Source: JBHHZM01 sp046758065 (lineage in GTDB: Bacteria > Pseudomonadota > Alphaproteobacteria > JAAXGF01). From it: DNA of 24,280 nt. Of this stretch, positions 1 through 7,505 are shown piece after piece; within the stretch, counting starts at the first letter, position 1, and each line of letters starts with the position of its first letter. The DNA lies in assembly GCA_046758065.1 (NCBI GenBank), contig JBHHZM010000037.1, forward strand, positions 1 to 24,280. The letters run 5' to 3'. The position numbers were made by a program, and so were the translations under genes. The notes under the pieces were generated by a model that saw nothing but the letters and a program-made list of their open reading frames with translations, ran no database searches and was not told the DNA's origin.

Positions 1-19
1 ACGCGCAAAATCATCCCGG

Positions 20-748
20 TCAAATGGGTCCGATCAACCGGGAACCGCTCTTGGCGGCGTCGGAGAGCCAGTGGTCGAGGAAGCCGTCGAGCCAGCGATG
101 CATCGCGGCGGCGTGGCGCGCGTGGCCGGTGAGCTGCGCCTCGGGGGGTTGCGCTCCGGGCGCGCCCAGCTTGTGCGTCGCCTGCTGCATCCACCACTTG
201 AGGATGTCTTCCTGCATTTCGGGGTGAAACTGCACGCCGTAGGCCGAACCGTTACAGCGAAACATCTGATTGCGGTAGGTCTCGCCCGTCGCCAGGAGCT
301 CGGCGTCGGCGGGCAGGGTGAAGCCTTCGCCGTGCCAGTGGTAGACCTGGACCGGTTCGGGAAACAGCGCCGCGCCTTCGGCCGTCGGTTCGATCGGATA
401 GTAGCCGATCTCGTGCAGGCCCCGGGCGTGCGGCCCGACGGTCCCGCCGAGGCAGCGGGCGAGCATCTGCGCGCCGAGACAGATGCCGAAGAACGGCGTT
501 TTGGAGGCGAGCACCTTCGGGATCCAGTCGAGCTCGGCGCGGATGAACGGGAGCGTCGCATCGTCGTTGGCGCTCATCGGTCCGCCGAAGACCACCACTC
601 CGGCGATCACGTCGAAGCTCTCGGGCAGCGCGTCGCCGGCGCGCGGGCAACAACGCCGCGTCGGCCAGCCCTTGGCGGCGAGCGCCGCCGCGACCTGACC
701 GGGACGCGAGTTTCGGTTGTGGACGACGAGAAGGACGGGGGCGCGCAT
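20..748 (-). CDS. Class I glutamine amidotransferase-like protein
   Basis: The 242-residue protein is a stand-alone class I glutamine amidotransferase domain of the GMP-synthase-like type found in free-standing GATase proteins. The nucleophile elbow FFGICLGAQ places the catalytic Cys at about residue 90, and GVQFHPE supplies the His (175) and Glu (177) of the triad. No synthetase domain is attached, so it may be an amidase or hydrolase acting on a glutamyl amide; the substrate cannot be read from sequence. I chose the start at MRAPVLLVVH because the fold begins there; an ATG three codons upstream (757) is equally possible. The longer open frame to 856 runs through the predicted promoter and is unlikely to be translated. 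It is monocistronic here and diverges from the cytochrome gene. Confidence 0.85.
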   Translation of the reverse strand: MRAPVLLVVHNRNSRPGQVAAALAAKGWPTRRCCPRAGDALPESFDVIAGVVVFGGPMSANDDATLPFIRAELDWIPKVLASKTPFFGICLGAQMLARCLGGTVGPHARGLHEIGYYPIEPTAEGAALFPEPVQVYHWHGEGFTLPADAELLATGETYRNQMFRCNGSAYGVQFHPEMQEDILKWWMQQATHKLGAPGAQPPEAQLTGHARHAAAMHRWLDGFLDHWLSDAAKSGSRLIGPI

Positions 749-780
749 TCCCTGCATCGGCGATCGTGAATCGGCGGCGG

Positions 781-810
781 AGTATAGGAGAGCCGAAGCC
801 TTCCCCACAA
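781..810 (-). promoter_or_regulatory. Candidate sigma70-type promoter of the amidotransferase gene
   Basis: On the minus strand TTGTGG (805-810) is followed after 18 bases by TATACT (781-786). Transcription would begin near 774 and leave a leader of about 25 bases before the ATG at 748. This is pattern matching only. Confidence 0.4.
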
Positions 811-908
811 GCCGTCTCGGGAGAAAATCGCCCGTAATCCCGTTGACTTGGATCAATTACCGGTCGGCTAAGGCCGGCTAGCATCATACCGGCAAGAAAT
901 CTGGTAGC

Positions 909-937
909 TTGTCGGGTGCGAGTCTCGTTTGTATTTT
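909..937 (+). promoter_or_regulatory. Candidate sigma70-type promoter of the cytochrome c gene
   Basis: TTGTCG (909-914) is separated by 17 bases from TATTTT (932-937). This would give a leader of roughly 90 bases before the ATG at 1034. The rest of the 749-1033 gap holds no gene I can support. Confidence 0.35.
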
Positions 938-1033
938 GCCTGGAGCCTCCATCTCCCGGTTTCCAGATGGTTGGTTAGTGGTTTTCTCTGGGCGATGCAC
1001 AGTGAAATTTTGAACATGATGAAGGAGCGTGGC

Positions 1034-1849
1034 ATGGCCAGATTGATTCCAACGTGTGCGAAATGCGGTGCAATGTGGCGGGGGGCGATCCCGGTCGTGA
1101 GCGCGTCTCTGATGGCCCTCGCTCTGGTACTGTCGCCCTTGTCCGCCGCGACGGCCCACGAGAGCAAGCAAGACGACGAGCAAATCTCGGGCCTTCACGT
1201 CAGCGAGGCCTGGTTGATTCGCAAGGGCGGGCGCATGTACGCGAATTGGGCCGACGAACTCGGAAGCGATCTGCCCGATACGACGCATCCCTCCTATCCC
1301 GGCTCGGGCAAGAAGAAGGGGGAAACAACTTGGCGCTGCAAGGAATGCCACGGCTGGGATTACATGGGCGTCGACGGCGCCTATGGATCGGGAGGCCATT
1401 ACACCGGGATCAAGGGAATTGACGGGATGCTCGGCGGCAATCCCGAAACCATCATGAAGATAATTCGCGACAAGACCCATCGTTACACCGAGGACATGAT
1501 CCCCGACGAAGATCTCGAAGCGCTTGCCCTGTTCGTCAGTTGGGGACAGGTCGTCATGGACCAGTATATCGACCGTAAGACCCACCGGGCGATCGGCGAT
1601 GTTCGGCACGGCGCCGCGATCTTCCAGACCACCTGTGCGGTCTGCCACGGCCTTAACGGCAAGTTGATCGATTTCGGTTCCGAAGGCAGCCCCGAGTTCA
1701 TCGGAACGGTCGCCAACGAGAACCCGTGGGAGACGCTGCACAACATCCGCTTTGGCCATGCCGGCGACGCGATGATCGGGTTGATCGCCTTTCCCGTTCA
1801 GGATCAGGTCGATGCGCTGGCCTATGCGCAGACGCTGCCCGTGAAATGA
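1034..1849 (+). CDS. Secreted diheme c-type cytochrome
   Basis: The 271-residue protein carries two CXXCH heme c sites, CKECH at residues 102-106 and CAVCH at 201-205. Each heme domain has a downstream Met that could be a distal ligand (Met155 in EDMIPDE, Met247 in DAMIGL). An N-terminal signal peptide (basic residues, hydrophobic stretch about 20-38, then an Ala-rich cleavage region) sends it to the periplasm. The start at 1034 is supported by an AAGGAG ribosome site six bases upstream; the longer open frame from 929 lacks one and would bury the signal peptide. Between the signal peptide and the first heme lies a conserved-looking segment (RMYANWADEL, then HPSYPGSGKK). It is probably an electron carrier or a small oxidoreductase subunit. 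No oxidase or dehydrogenase gene is adjacent, so its partner is unknown. Confidence 0.85.
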   Translation: MARLIPTCAKCGAMWRGAIPVVSASLMALALVLSPLSAATAHESKQDDEQISGLHVSEAWLIRKGGRMYANWADELGSDLPDTTHPSYPGSGKKKGETTWRCKECHGWDYMGVDGAYGSGGHYTGIKGIDGMLGGNPETIMKIIRDKTHRYTEDMIPDEDLEALALFVSWGQVVMDQYIDRKTHRAIGDVRHGAAIFQTTCAVCHGLNGKLIDFGSEGSPEFIGTVANENPWETLHNIRFGHAGDAMIGLIAFPVQDQVDALAYAQTLPVK

Positions 1850-1902
1850 GCAGGTTTGGGCGGGGAGCGGCCTGTACCGCTTCCCGCTCGCCATTTTCCG
1901 CC

Positions 1903-3132
1903 TTACATCGCGCTGACGGTCGCGCTCGAGCCGAGCAGCGTGACGCGGAAGCCCGCCGCGGTGAGGCGCGCGACGATATCGTGCAGATGGTCGTTGTCGC
2001 GGGTCTCGACGACGACGTCGAGATCGGCGTGCTTGACGGGCAGCCCCGAGAACGCGCGCTGGTGATAGACCTCGATGATGTTGGCGTCGGTCTCGCCGAT
2101 GATTCCGGCGATGCGCGCCAGCGTTCCCGGTGCGTCGGGGATGTCGATGCGCATGCGCACGATGCGCCCGTCACGCACCAGCCCGCGCAGGATCACCGAC
2201 GACAACAGGCGAAGATCGATGTTGCCGCCGCTGACGATCAGTCCGACGCGATGGCCGGCGAAGCGATCGCGGTGCGCGAGCAGCGCCGCGAGCGCGGCGG
2301 CGCCGGCGCCTTCGGCCACCCGTTTCTCGATTTCGAGCAGCAGCAGGACGGCGCGTTCGAGATCGTCCTCGCTCACCAGCAGGGTATCGTCGACGAACGA
2401 TTCGACGATGGGCCGCGTGCGCCCGCCCACGGTCTTGACCGCGATGCCCTCGGCGATGGTGCGGCCGCCCGATTTGGCGGGCAGGCCGTGGACCGCCTGG
2501 TACATCGACGGATAGAGCGCCGCCTCGACGCCGATGACCCGGATGTCGGGCTTCAGGGCCTTGGCGGCGATGGCGTTGCCCGAGATCAGCCCGCCGCCGC
2601 CGATCGGAACGACGAGGATGTCGAGATCGGGATGGTCCGCGAGCAGTTCGAGCGCGACGGTGCCCTGGCCGGCGATGATGCGGTCGTCGTCGTAAGGGTG
2701 GACGAAGGTCAGCTTTTCCTCTTCGGCGAGCGCCCGGGCGCGGATCGCGGCCTCGTCGATGGTCTCGCCCTCGAACACCACCCGGGCGCCGAAACGCTGG
2801 GTGTTCTGCGCCTTCACCTGGGGCGTGCCCTGGGGCATGACGATGGTCGCGGCGATGCCGAGCCGTCCGGCGTGATAGGCGACCGCCTGGGCGTGGTTGC
2901 CGGCCGACATGGCGATGACGCCGGCCGCCGTTTCGGCGTTCGACAGCGACTTGAGCTTGACGAGCGCGCCGCGGTCCTTGAACGAGCCGGTATATTGCAG
3001 GCTCTCGAACTTGAGCACCACCTCGGCGCCGGTGATCTTCGACAGCGTTCTCGAATGGGACGATGGGGTGCGCACCACCTCGCCGTCGATGGCGGTGGCG
3101 GCCGCCCTGATATCGTCCAATGTCACCGTCAT
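1903..3132 (-). CDS. ilvA: Threonine (serine) ammonia-lyase with C-terminal ACT domain
   Basis: The 409-residue PLP-dependent enzyme is of the medium-length threonine ammonia-lyase form. The cofactor lysine lies in GSFKDRGA (Lys52), the phosphate-binding loop is GGGGLISG, and residues about 330-402 form one ACT domain (IDIPDAPGTLARIAGIIGE). It deaminates threonine to 2-oxobutyrate and usually also serine to pyruvate. The gene follows phnX on the same strand with a 93-base gap that contains two hairpins. In this context, pyruvate made from serine could supply the amino acceptor of PhnW, but that is speculation; a role in isoleucine synthesis or amino-acid catabolism is as likely. The family is clear, while the physiological substrate and the symbol are less so. 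Confidence 0.85.
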   Translation of the reverse strand: MTVTLDDIRAAATAIDGEVVRTPSSHSRTLSKITGAEVVLKFESLQYTGSFKDRGALVKLKSLSNAETAAGVIAMSAGNHAQAVAYHAGRLGIAATIVMPQGTPQVKAQNTQRFGARVVFEGETIDEAAIRARALAEEEKLTFVHPYDDDRIIAGQGTVALELLADHPDLDILVVPIGGGGLISGNAIAAKALKPDIRVIGVEAALYPSMYQAVHGLPAKSGGRTIAEGIAVKTVGGRTRPIVESFVDDTLLVSEDDLERAVLLLLEIEKRVAEGAGAAALAALLAHRDRFAGHRVGLIVSGGNIDLRLLSSVILRGLVRDGRIVRMRIDIPDAPGTLARIAGIIGETDANIIEVYHQRAFSGLPVKHADLDVVVETRDNDHLHDIVARLTAAGFRVTLLGSSATVSAM

Positions 3133-3150
3133 GGTGGCCCCCGCTTGGTT

Positions 3151-3197
3151 GGTCCCGAGGGACCGTCGCGACAGCCATCTTGGCCGCGGAGGCGGCC
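3151..3197 (-). repeat. Two hairpins in the phnX-ammonia-lyase gap
   Basis: The spacer holds two perfect inverted repeats: GGTCCC-GA-GGGACC (3151-3164) and GGCCGC-GGAG-GCGGCC (3182-3197). On the transcribed minus strand the second is met first after the phnX stop. Neither is followed by a T-run, so these are not canonical intrinsic terminators. They may tune distal expression or mRNA stability. Confidence 0.45.
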
Positions 3198-3225
3198 CCG
3201 GAGCAAGGGCGAAGTCGGCTGCGCC

Positions 3226-4056
3226 TTACGGCCGTTCGCCGCGGGCGATGCGCGCCTCGATGTCGTCGATGCAGGGGACGAGCTGCGAAATGTCGTCGAC
3301 CACGTAATGGGCGCCGCATTGCCACATGCGGGTGTAGGCGCGCTGGCGCTTGGTCTCGCGCACCGCCGGATCGAGCGCTTCGAGTTCGGCGAGCGGCAGG
3401 CCGATCTCGTTGCCGCTCACGGCCAGGCCGACGGTCCACATGCCGGCGTTCAGCCCTTCCTCGATGCCGGGTATGGTGTCGTCGACCTTGACGCAGGCGT
3501 CGACCGGCGAGACCTGCAGGTTTATGACGTTCTGAAGGCACATGAAGGGGTAAGGGCGACCCGCCGGCACGTCGCCCGCGCAGACCGTCGAATCGGGTTC
3601 GTAGCCCTGGCGCTTGGCGTCTTCGAGGTTGATCTTCATCATCTCGGGTAGGTAGCCGGTGGTCGAGCCGATCTTGACGCCGCGCGCGCGCAGGTCGGCG
3701 ACGGTTTCGACGGTGCCGGGGATGAGTTGCGAGTAATCCGACAGACACTTGAGCTGCAACGGCACGAAATCCTCGAACATGGCGTCGACGTCGCCCTCGT
3801 TGGGCGGCCGGCCGTGCGCCTGTTCCCAGCGCGCGCCTACGCTGTCGAGCTCGCAGATCTTGCGGATATGAACCTTCTTGTGCGCCCCCATCGGCGCGCG
3901 CGCTTCTTCGATGGTGATGGGCACGTTCTGACGGCGAAAGACGTCGACGAAAACCACGGCAGGGGCCATGCAACCGTGGTCCATGGTCGTTCCGGCCCAG
4001 TCGAGAATGACGGCCCGGACCTTTCCGCGATAGCTGCGATGGTAGCTGAACGACAT
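3226..4056 (-). CDS. phnX: Phosphonoacetaldehyde hydrolase (phosphonatase)
   Basis: The 276-residue HAD-superfamily enzyme hydrolyses phosphonoacetaldehyde to acetaldehyde and phosphate. HAD motif I is LDWAGTTMD with nucleophile Asp19. The family's Schiff-base lysine aligns with Lys60 in APMGAHKK, comparable to the PMG..K segment of characterised phosphonatases. Later HAD motifs are visible as the Thr/Ser region GSTTGY and the acidic VKVDDTIPGIEEG. The length is normal for PhnX. It lies directly downstream of phnW with a 46-base gap, and the two together form the two-step 2-aminoethylphosphonate pathway. The start at 4056 follows an AAGGA-type ribosome site. Confidence 0.95.
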   Translation of the reverse strand: MSFSYHRSYRGKVRAVILDWAGTTMDHGCMAPAVVFVDVFRRQNVPITIEEARAPMGAHKKVHIRKICELDSVGARWEQAHGRPPNEGDVDAMFEDFVPLQLKCLSDYSQLIPGTVETVADLRARGVKIGSTTGYLPEMMKINLEDAKRQGYEPDSTVCAGDVPAGRPYPFMCLQNVINLQVSPVDACVKVDDTIPGIEEGLNAGMWTVGLAVSGNEIGLPLAELEALDPAVRETKRQRAYTRMWQCGAHYVVDDISQLVPCIDDIEARIARGERP

Positions 4057-4102
4057 GGCGTCCTTCCTTGTATGGCGGTGAAAACGGGGATTCCGGCTGG
4101 TA

Positions 4103-5251
4103 TCAGGCGGCGCGGGCGGGTGCGCAGTTGCTGACTCCCATCTCGCCGAGCACTTTTTCGACCTCGGCGAGCACGCCGCGAATGTCGTCTTCGTATACCT
4201 CGCCGATGCAGCCGATACGGAAACTGTCGGCGACGGTCAGCTTGCCGGGATAGATGACGTAGCCGCGCCGGCGCAGCGCGTCGTAGAAGACCTTGAAGTC
4301 GAACTTCGGGTCGGCCGGCGTGCGGAAGGTGACGATGATCGGCGCCTGAAGATCGTCGCGGAGCAGCGTCTCGAAGCCGAGCGCGCGCATGCCCTCGACG
4401 AGGATGCGGCAGTTGTTCGCATAACGCGCGCCGCGCCCGGCGACGCCGCCCTCCGCGGCGTGTTCGGCGAGCGCCCGGTCGAACGCGGCGAGCACGTGAG
4501 TGGGCGGGGTGAAGCGCCACTGGCCGTTGCCCTCCATCGCCTTGCACTGGTCGTAGAGGTCGAGGCTCAGCGAATGCGCGTTGCCCCGGGCCGCTTCGAG
4601 TGCCGTTTTGCGGATGATGGCGAAGCCCATGCCCGGCACGCCCTCGAGGCATTTGTTGCTCGAAGCGACGGCGGCGTCGAAGGGAACCTCGCCGACGTCG
4701 AGCGGGATGGCGCCGAAGGCGCTCATGGCGTCGATGATCAGGCCGCGTCCGCGCCGGGCGGCGACCGCGGCGATCTCGGCGATCGGATTGAGGAGACCCG
4801 AGGTCGTCTCGCAGTGGACCGCGGCGACATGGCTGATCGCCGGGTCGGCGCCGAGCGCGGCGTCGAGCGCGGCCGGATCGTTCGGCACATCCTCGGGAGT
4901 CTCGATGGCGACGGCGGCGCGGCCCATGATCTCGCAGATGCGCACGATGCGCCGGCCGTAGGCGCCGTTCACCAGCACCAGCAGCTTGCCGTCGCGCGGC
5001 AGCAACGTTCCCACCGTCGCTTCGACGGCGAAGGTTCCGCTGCCCTGCACGGGCACGCAGACGTGGCTGGCGGCGGCGCCGGCGATCGCCACCAGGCGTT
5101 CGCGGATACGCGCGTTGAGGGCGATGAAGTCGGCGTCGCGCGAGCCCCAGTCGCGCCCCATCGCCGCCTTGGTTTCGCGCGACGTGGTCAGCGGTCCGGG
5201 GGTGAGGAGAAGCGGTTCGGTTTCCGTCGGCATCACAGAAACATCCATCAC
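4103..5251 (-). CDS. phnW: 2-aminoethylphosphonate--pyruvate transaminase
   Basis: This class V aminotransferase moves the amino group of 2-aminoethylphosphonate to pyruvate, giving phosphonoacetaldehyde and alanine. The family opening LLLTPGPLTTS is present, the Asp that contacts the PLP ring is in LIIDAMSAFG, and the PLP lysine is in ASSNKCLEG (about residue 200). The start is uncertain: GTG at 5251, ATG at 5248 and ATG at 5233 are all possible and none has a strong ribosome site. Since homology begins only at about residue 13, the ATG at 5233 would also give a complete enzyme. It is the first gene of the phnW-phnX unit and diverges from a LysR regulator. Confidence 0.95.
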   Translation of the reverse strand: MMDVSVMPTETEPLLLTPGPLTTSRETKAAMGRDWGSRDADFIALNARIRERLVAIAGAAASHVCVPVQGSGTFAVEATVGTLLPRDGKLLVLVNGAYGRRIVRICEIMGRAAVAIETPEDVPNDPAALDAALGADPAISHVAAVHCETTSGLLNPIAEIAAVAARRGRGLIIDAMSAFGAIPLDVGEVPFDAAVASSNKCLEGVPGMGFAIIRKTALEAARGNAHSLSLDLYDQCKAMEGNGQWRFTPPTHVLAAFDRALAEHAAEGGVAGRGARYANNCRILVEGMRALGFETLLRDDLQAPIIVTFRTPADPKFDFKVFYDALRRRGYVIYPGKLTVADSFRIGCIGEVYEDDIRGVLAEVEKVLGEMGVSNCAPARAA

Positions 5252-5347
5252 AAGGTCGCGGTTGGCAAGGCTGAGACTTGCCTTTATGCGGCGCTTCAGT
5301 AATATAAATCAAATTATTAATTCTTATGGGAGTAATTTGGTGAGCTT
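5252..5347. promoter_or_regulatory. Divergent phnW/lysR control region
   Basis: This 96-base gap contains a sharply AT-rich block (5300-5327) in an otherwise GC-rich window. It includes the perfect palindrome AATTA-T-TAATT (5312-5322) and a looser ATAA...TTAT pair (5304-5327). Position and composition fit an operator shared by phnW and the LysR gene. Possible sigma70 boxes for lysR are TTCAGT, then 17 bases, then TAATTC. Confidence 0.55.
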
Positions 5348-6241
5348 ATGAATCACGCGCAGCTCAGGGCGTTTCACGCGGTCGCCACCGAAGGCAGCTT
5401 CACCAAGGCGGCGCGCGCCCTTGGCGTCAGCCAGCCGGCCGTCACCATACAGGTCAAGGCGCTCGAGGAGGCCTACGGCGTGTCCCTTCTCGATCGCCGC
5501 GGCCATCGGGTCTCGCTTACCGATCTGGGCGGGGGCCTGGTCGCCATCACGCGCCGTATCTTCGGTCTCGAGCAGGAAGCCGAAGAGCTGCTCGCGGCGG
5601 CGCGCGAGCTGCGCTCGGGTCATCTCAAGGTCGGCGCCGACGGCCCCTACTTCGTCATGGGGCTGCTGGCGGCGTTCATCGGCCGCTATCCCGGCATCCG
5701 TGTCAGCGTCGCCATGGGCAACTCGCGGGCGGTGCTCCAGGATCTTCTGGATTACCGGACCGATGTCGCGGTGCTGGCGCACAGCGGGGATGACCGCCGC
5801 TTTCACGCGATCCCTTACAGTCGCCAGCCGGTGGTGATGTTCGTGCCGCGCGATCACGAATGGGCGGGCCGCGACAGCATCCGCCTCGGTGAACTCGATG
5901 GGCGCTCGATGGTACTGCGCGAGGTCGGTTCGGAGACCCGGCAGGTCTTCGAGGCCGCGCTCGACGCAGTCGGGGTGAAGCCGCAGGTGGTGATGGAGAT
6001 CGGCAGCCGCGAAGCGCTGCGCGAAGCGGTCGCCGCTGGACTCGGTATCGGCGTCGTCTCGCGCGCCGAGCTCGGCGGCGACGACCGTCTGAGGCCGATC
6101 GAGGTCGCCGATGTCGCGCTCGAAACCTGCGAGTACGTCGTCTGCCTCAGGGAACGCCGCAACCTGCGCACCGTCCAGGCCTTCCTCGATCTGGTCGAAG
6201 AGGGCGGGACCGAAAAGCACGCCGCAACCGCTCCGGGTTAA
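5348..6241 (+). CDS. LysR-family transcriptional regulator, probably of phnWX
   Basis: The 297-residue protein has an N-terminal winged helix-turn-helix (residues about 1-60, SFTKAARALGVSQPAVTIQVKALE) and a LysR substrate-binding domain from about residue 90 to the end (HLKVGADGPYFVMGLL onward). LysR proteins are commonly transcribed divergently from their target and respond to a pathway metabolite. Here that would make it an activator of phnW-phnX responding to 2-aminoethylphosphonate or a degradation product, which is inferred from position. GGTGAG lies just before the ATG at 5348. Confidence 0.92.
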   Translation: MNHAQLRAFHAVATEGSFTKAARALGVSQPAVTIQVKALEEAYGVSLLDRRGHRVSLTDLGGGLVAITRRIFGLEQEAEELLAAARELRSGHLKVGADGPYFVMGLLAAFIGRYPGIRVSVAMGNSRAVLQDLLDYRTDVAVLAHSGDDRRFHAIPYSRQPVVMFVPRDHEWAGRDSIRLGELDGRSMVLREVGSETRQVFEAALDAVGVKPQVVMEIGSREALREAVAAGLGIGVVSRAELGGDDRLRPIEVADVALETCEYVVCLRERRNLRTVQAFLDLVEEGGTEKHAATAPG

Positions 6242-6331
6242 GCATAAATTAAGACGGGTTTTCTAGCGTCCGGTGAGGAAAAGCCCCTTGCCGGCGCGGC
6301 CACCCGCCCGGCACAGCGATGGAGACCGGTC

Positions 6332-6601
6332 ATGATGCGATTCCTCGTCACGCCCGACAATCCCGATGGATGGCAGCTCGAGGACATCCTCACCGAAATT
6401 CAGAACGACATCGTGCGCCGTTCGAACAAGATCGTCGGCGACGGGCGCCCCGAGGCGCGCGCCGTGCTGCGCAACAATATCGAGATCTTGGGCTGGCTGA
6501 CGCAGTGCATCGACAAGGCGCTGGATTCGACCCGGGTGCTCAACAGCATCGGCCCGAGTCGATCGGCCGAAGGCGGCCCGCCGCGGATCGGCACGGCGTA
6601 A
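6332..6601 (+). CDS. Small hypothetical protein, 89 residues
   Basis: I do not recognise a named family. The protein starts MMRFLVTPDNPDGW, is mostly helical and polar, has no signal peptide or membrane segment, and ends in a Gly/Pro/Ser-rich tail. GGAG lies seven bases upstream of the ATG at 6332; a second ATG follows directly at 6335. Its codon use resembles that of its neighbours, and the overlapping alternative frame (6319-6651) has an unstructured Arg-rich product and looks like a shadow. It lies 90 bases downstream of the LysR gene and could be co-transcribed or have its own promoter. Confidence 0.65.
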   Translation: MMRFLVTPDNPDGWQLEDILTEIQNDIVRRSNKIVGDGRPEARAVLRNNIEILGWLTQCIDKALDSTRVLNSIGPSRSAEGGPPRIGTA

Positions 6602-6604
6602 CAG

Positions 6605-6646
6605 CGGCGTTCGCCGTACGCGATCAATCCGAAACCGCGGTCTCGG
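6605..6646. repeat. Inverted repeats between convergent genes
   Basis: Just after the stop of the 89-residue protein is CGGC-GTTC-GCCG (within 6605-6616). Further on, 6629-6646 is a near-perfect palindrome with one mismatched pair (CCGA-A-ACCGCGGT-C-TCGG). Both could form hairpins between two convergent genes, but neither is followed by a T-run, so termination is only a guess. The rest of 6602-6718 shows nothing else. Confidence 0.3.
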
Positions 6647-6718
6647 GTTAAACCGGCATCCGGGTGGCTTGCTTGGCGTCGGACGATGGCCAGCGTCACC
6701 TGCCGGTGCGGCTCTGAA

Positions 6719-7378
6719 TCAGAGCGGGTTCGGCCGGTCTTCGAAGCTGTAGGCCATGCCGTTGTTGTTGAAGGCGAAGAACGCCAGCGAGCTGTGACGC
6801 TTGGCGTAGTCGAACTTGATATCGCCGATCCCCTTGGCGGTGCCCGACGCGACCTCGGCCTCGTAGAAGTTCCAGCCATCGGGCAGCACCGTGCGCATGC
6901 GATGCTCCTCGTCGGTGACGGGGTTGCGGATGGGCTCCGTCGCCGCCGTGACGACGCCGGGCACGGAAAGGCGAGCGGTCCTTTTGTCGAGGTTCCAGTC
7001 GAACTCGATCGGCAGGAACAGGGGATCGTGATGGTGTTCGATGATGACGCTGAAAATCTGGAAGATCGTGCCCACCGGCTGTCCCTCGCCCGACAGGATC
7101 GTGAACAGCGCCTCACGCTGCTCTTCGCTGGTGTGCTCCTCGAGGATCGGCTGCATGTGGCCGCCGCCGTGATGGATCGCCCGCGGAAAGAAGAACGTGG
7201 CCGCAACCACCAGATCGTCGAGCCGCACCTCGCCGAAGTATCCCTTGTCGATTTTCATGGTGACGACGCCGTCGCAGTGACCCCGCGTCGGCGGCGCCAT
7301 CGATTCGCACGGGCAGCCCGAATCGCAGCTGCAGTGTTCGAGCCATTTGCCTTCCAACAACCATTGGGTATCGGACAT
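6719..7378 (-). CDS. DUF1326 domain-containing protein
   Basis: The 219-residue protein matches the DUF1326 family. Its N-terminal signature includes GKWLEHCSCDSGCPCES followed by PPTRGHCDGVV, and a conserved HHGGGH segment lies near residue 74. The cluster of cysteines and histidines suggests metal binding or redox activity, but the family has no settled function. There is no signal peptide or membrane helix. A purine-rich GAGGGGGG stretch precedes the ATG at 7378. It is read in the same direction as the Cox/AOR cluster but is separated from mocA by 127 bases that contain its own candidate promoter. Confidence 0.85.
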   Translation of the reverse strand: MSDTQWLLEGKWLEHCSCDSGCPCESMAPPTRGHCDGVVTMKIDKGYFGEVRLDDLVVAATFFFPRAIHHGGGHMQPILEEHTSEEQREALFTILSGEGQPVGTIFQIFSVIIEHHHDPLFLPIEFDWNLDKRTARLSVPGVVTAATEPIRNPVTDEEHRMRTVLPDGWNFYEAEVASGTAKGIGDIKFDYAKRHSSLAFFAFNNNGMAYSFEDRPNPL

Positions 7379-7393
7379 CTCACCCCCCTCGTC

Positions 7394-7421
7394 CGGATGT
7401 AATATTTATCCGTTAAGTATA
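7394..7421 (-). promoter_or_regulatory. Candidate -10 box and overlapping inverted repeat upstream of the DUF1326 gene
   Basis: On the minus strand TATACT (7416-7421) could be a -10 element; the matching -35 is poor. The inverted repeat CGGAT-N9-ATCCG (7394-7412), with an AT-rich centre, would cover the start point, as a repressor operator would. Confidence 0.3.
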
Positions 7422-7505
7422 GATGCCCGACCTCCGAATACCATCCGTTTATCGCGATGAGCACAACCTGGAGCGGCGGCCGCGCGCACGCGTCTCGACG
7501 AGGCT

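Noticed and set aside
1726..3651. Long plus-strand open frame (641 residues) opposite the ammonia-lyase and phnX genes
   Set aside because: Antisense shadow in GC-rich DNA: low-complexity Arg/Asp/Gly product, no domain, and the opposite strand encodes clear enzymes.
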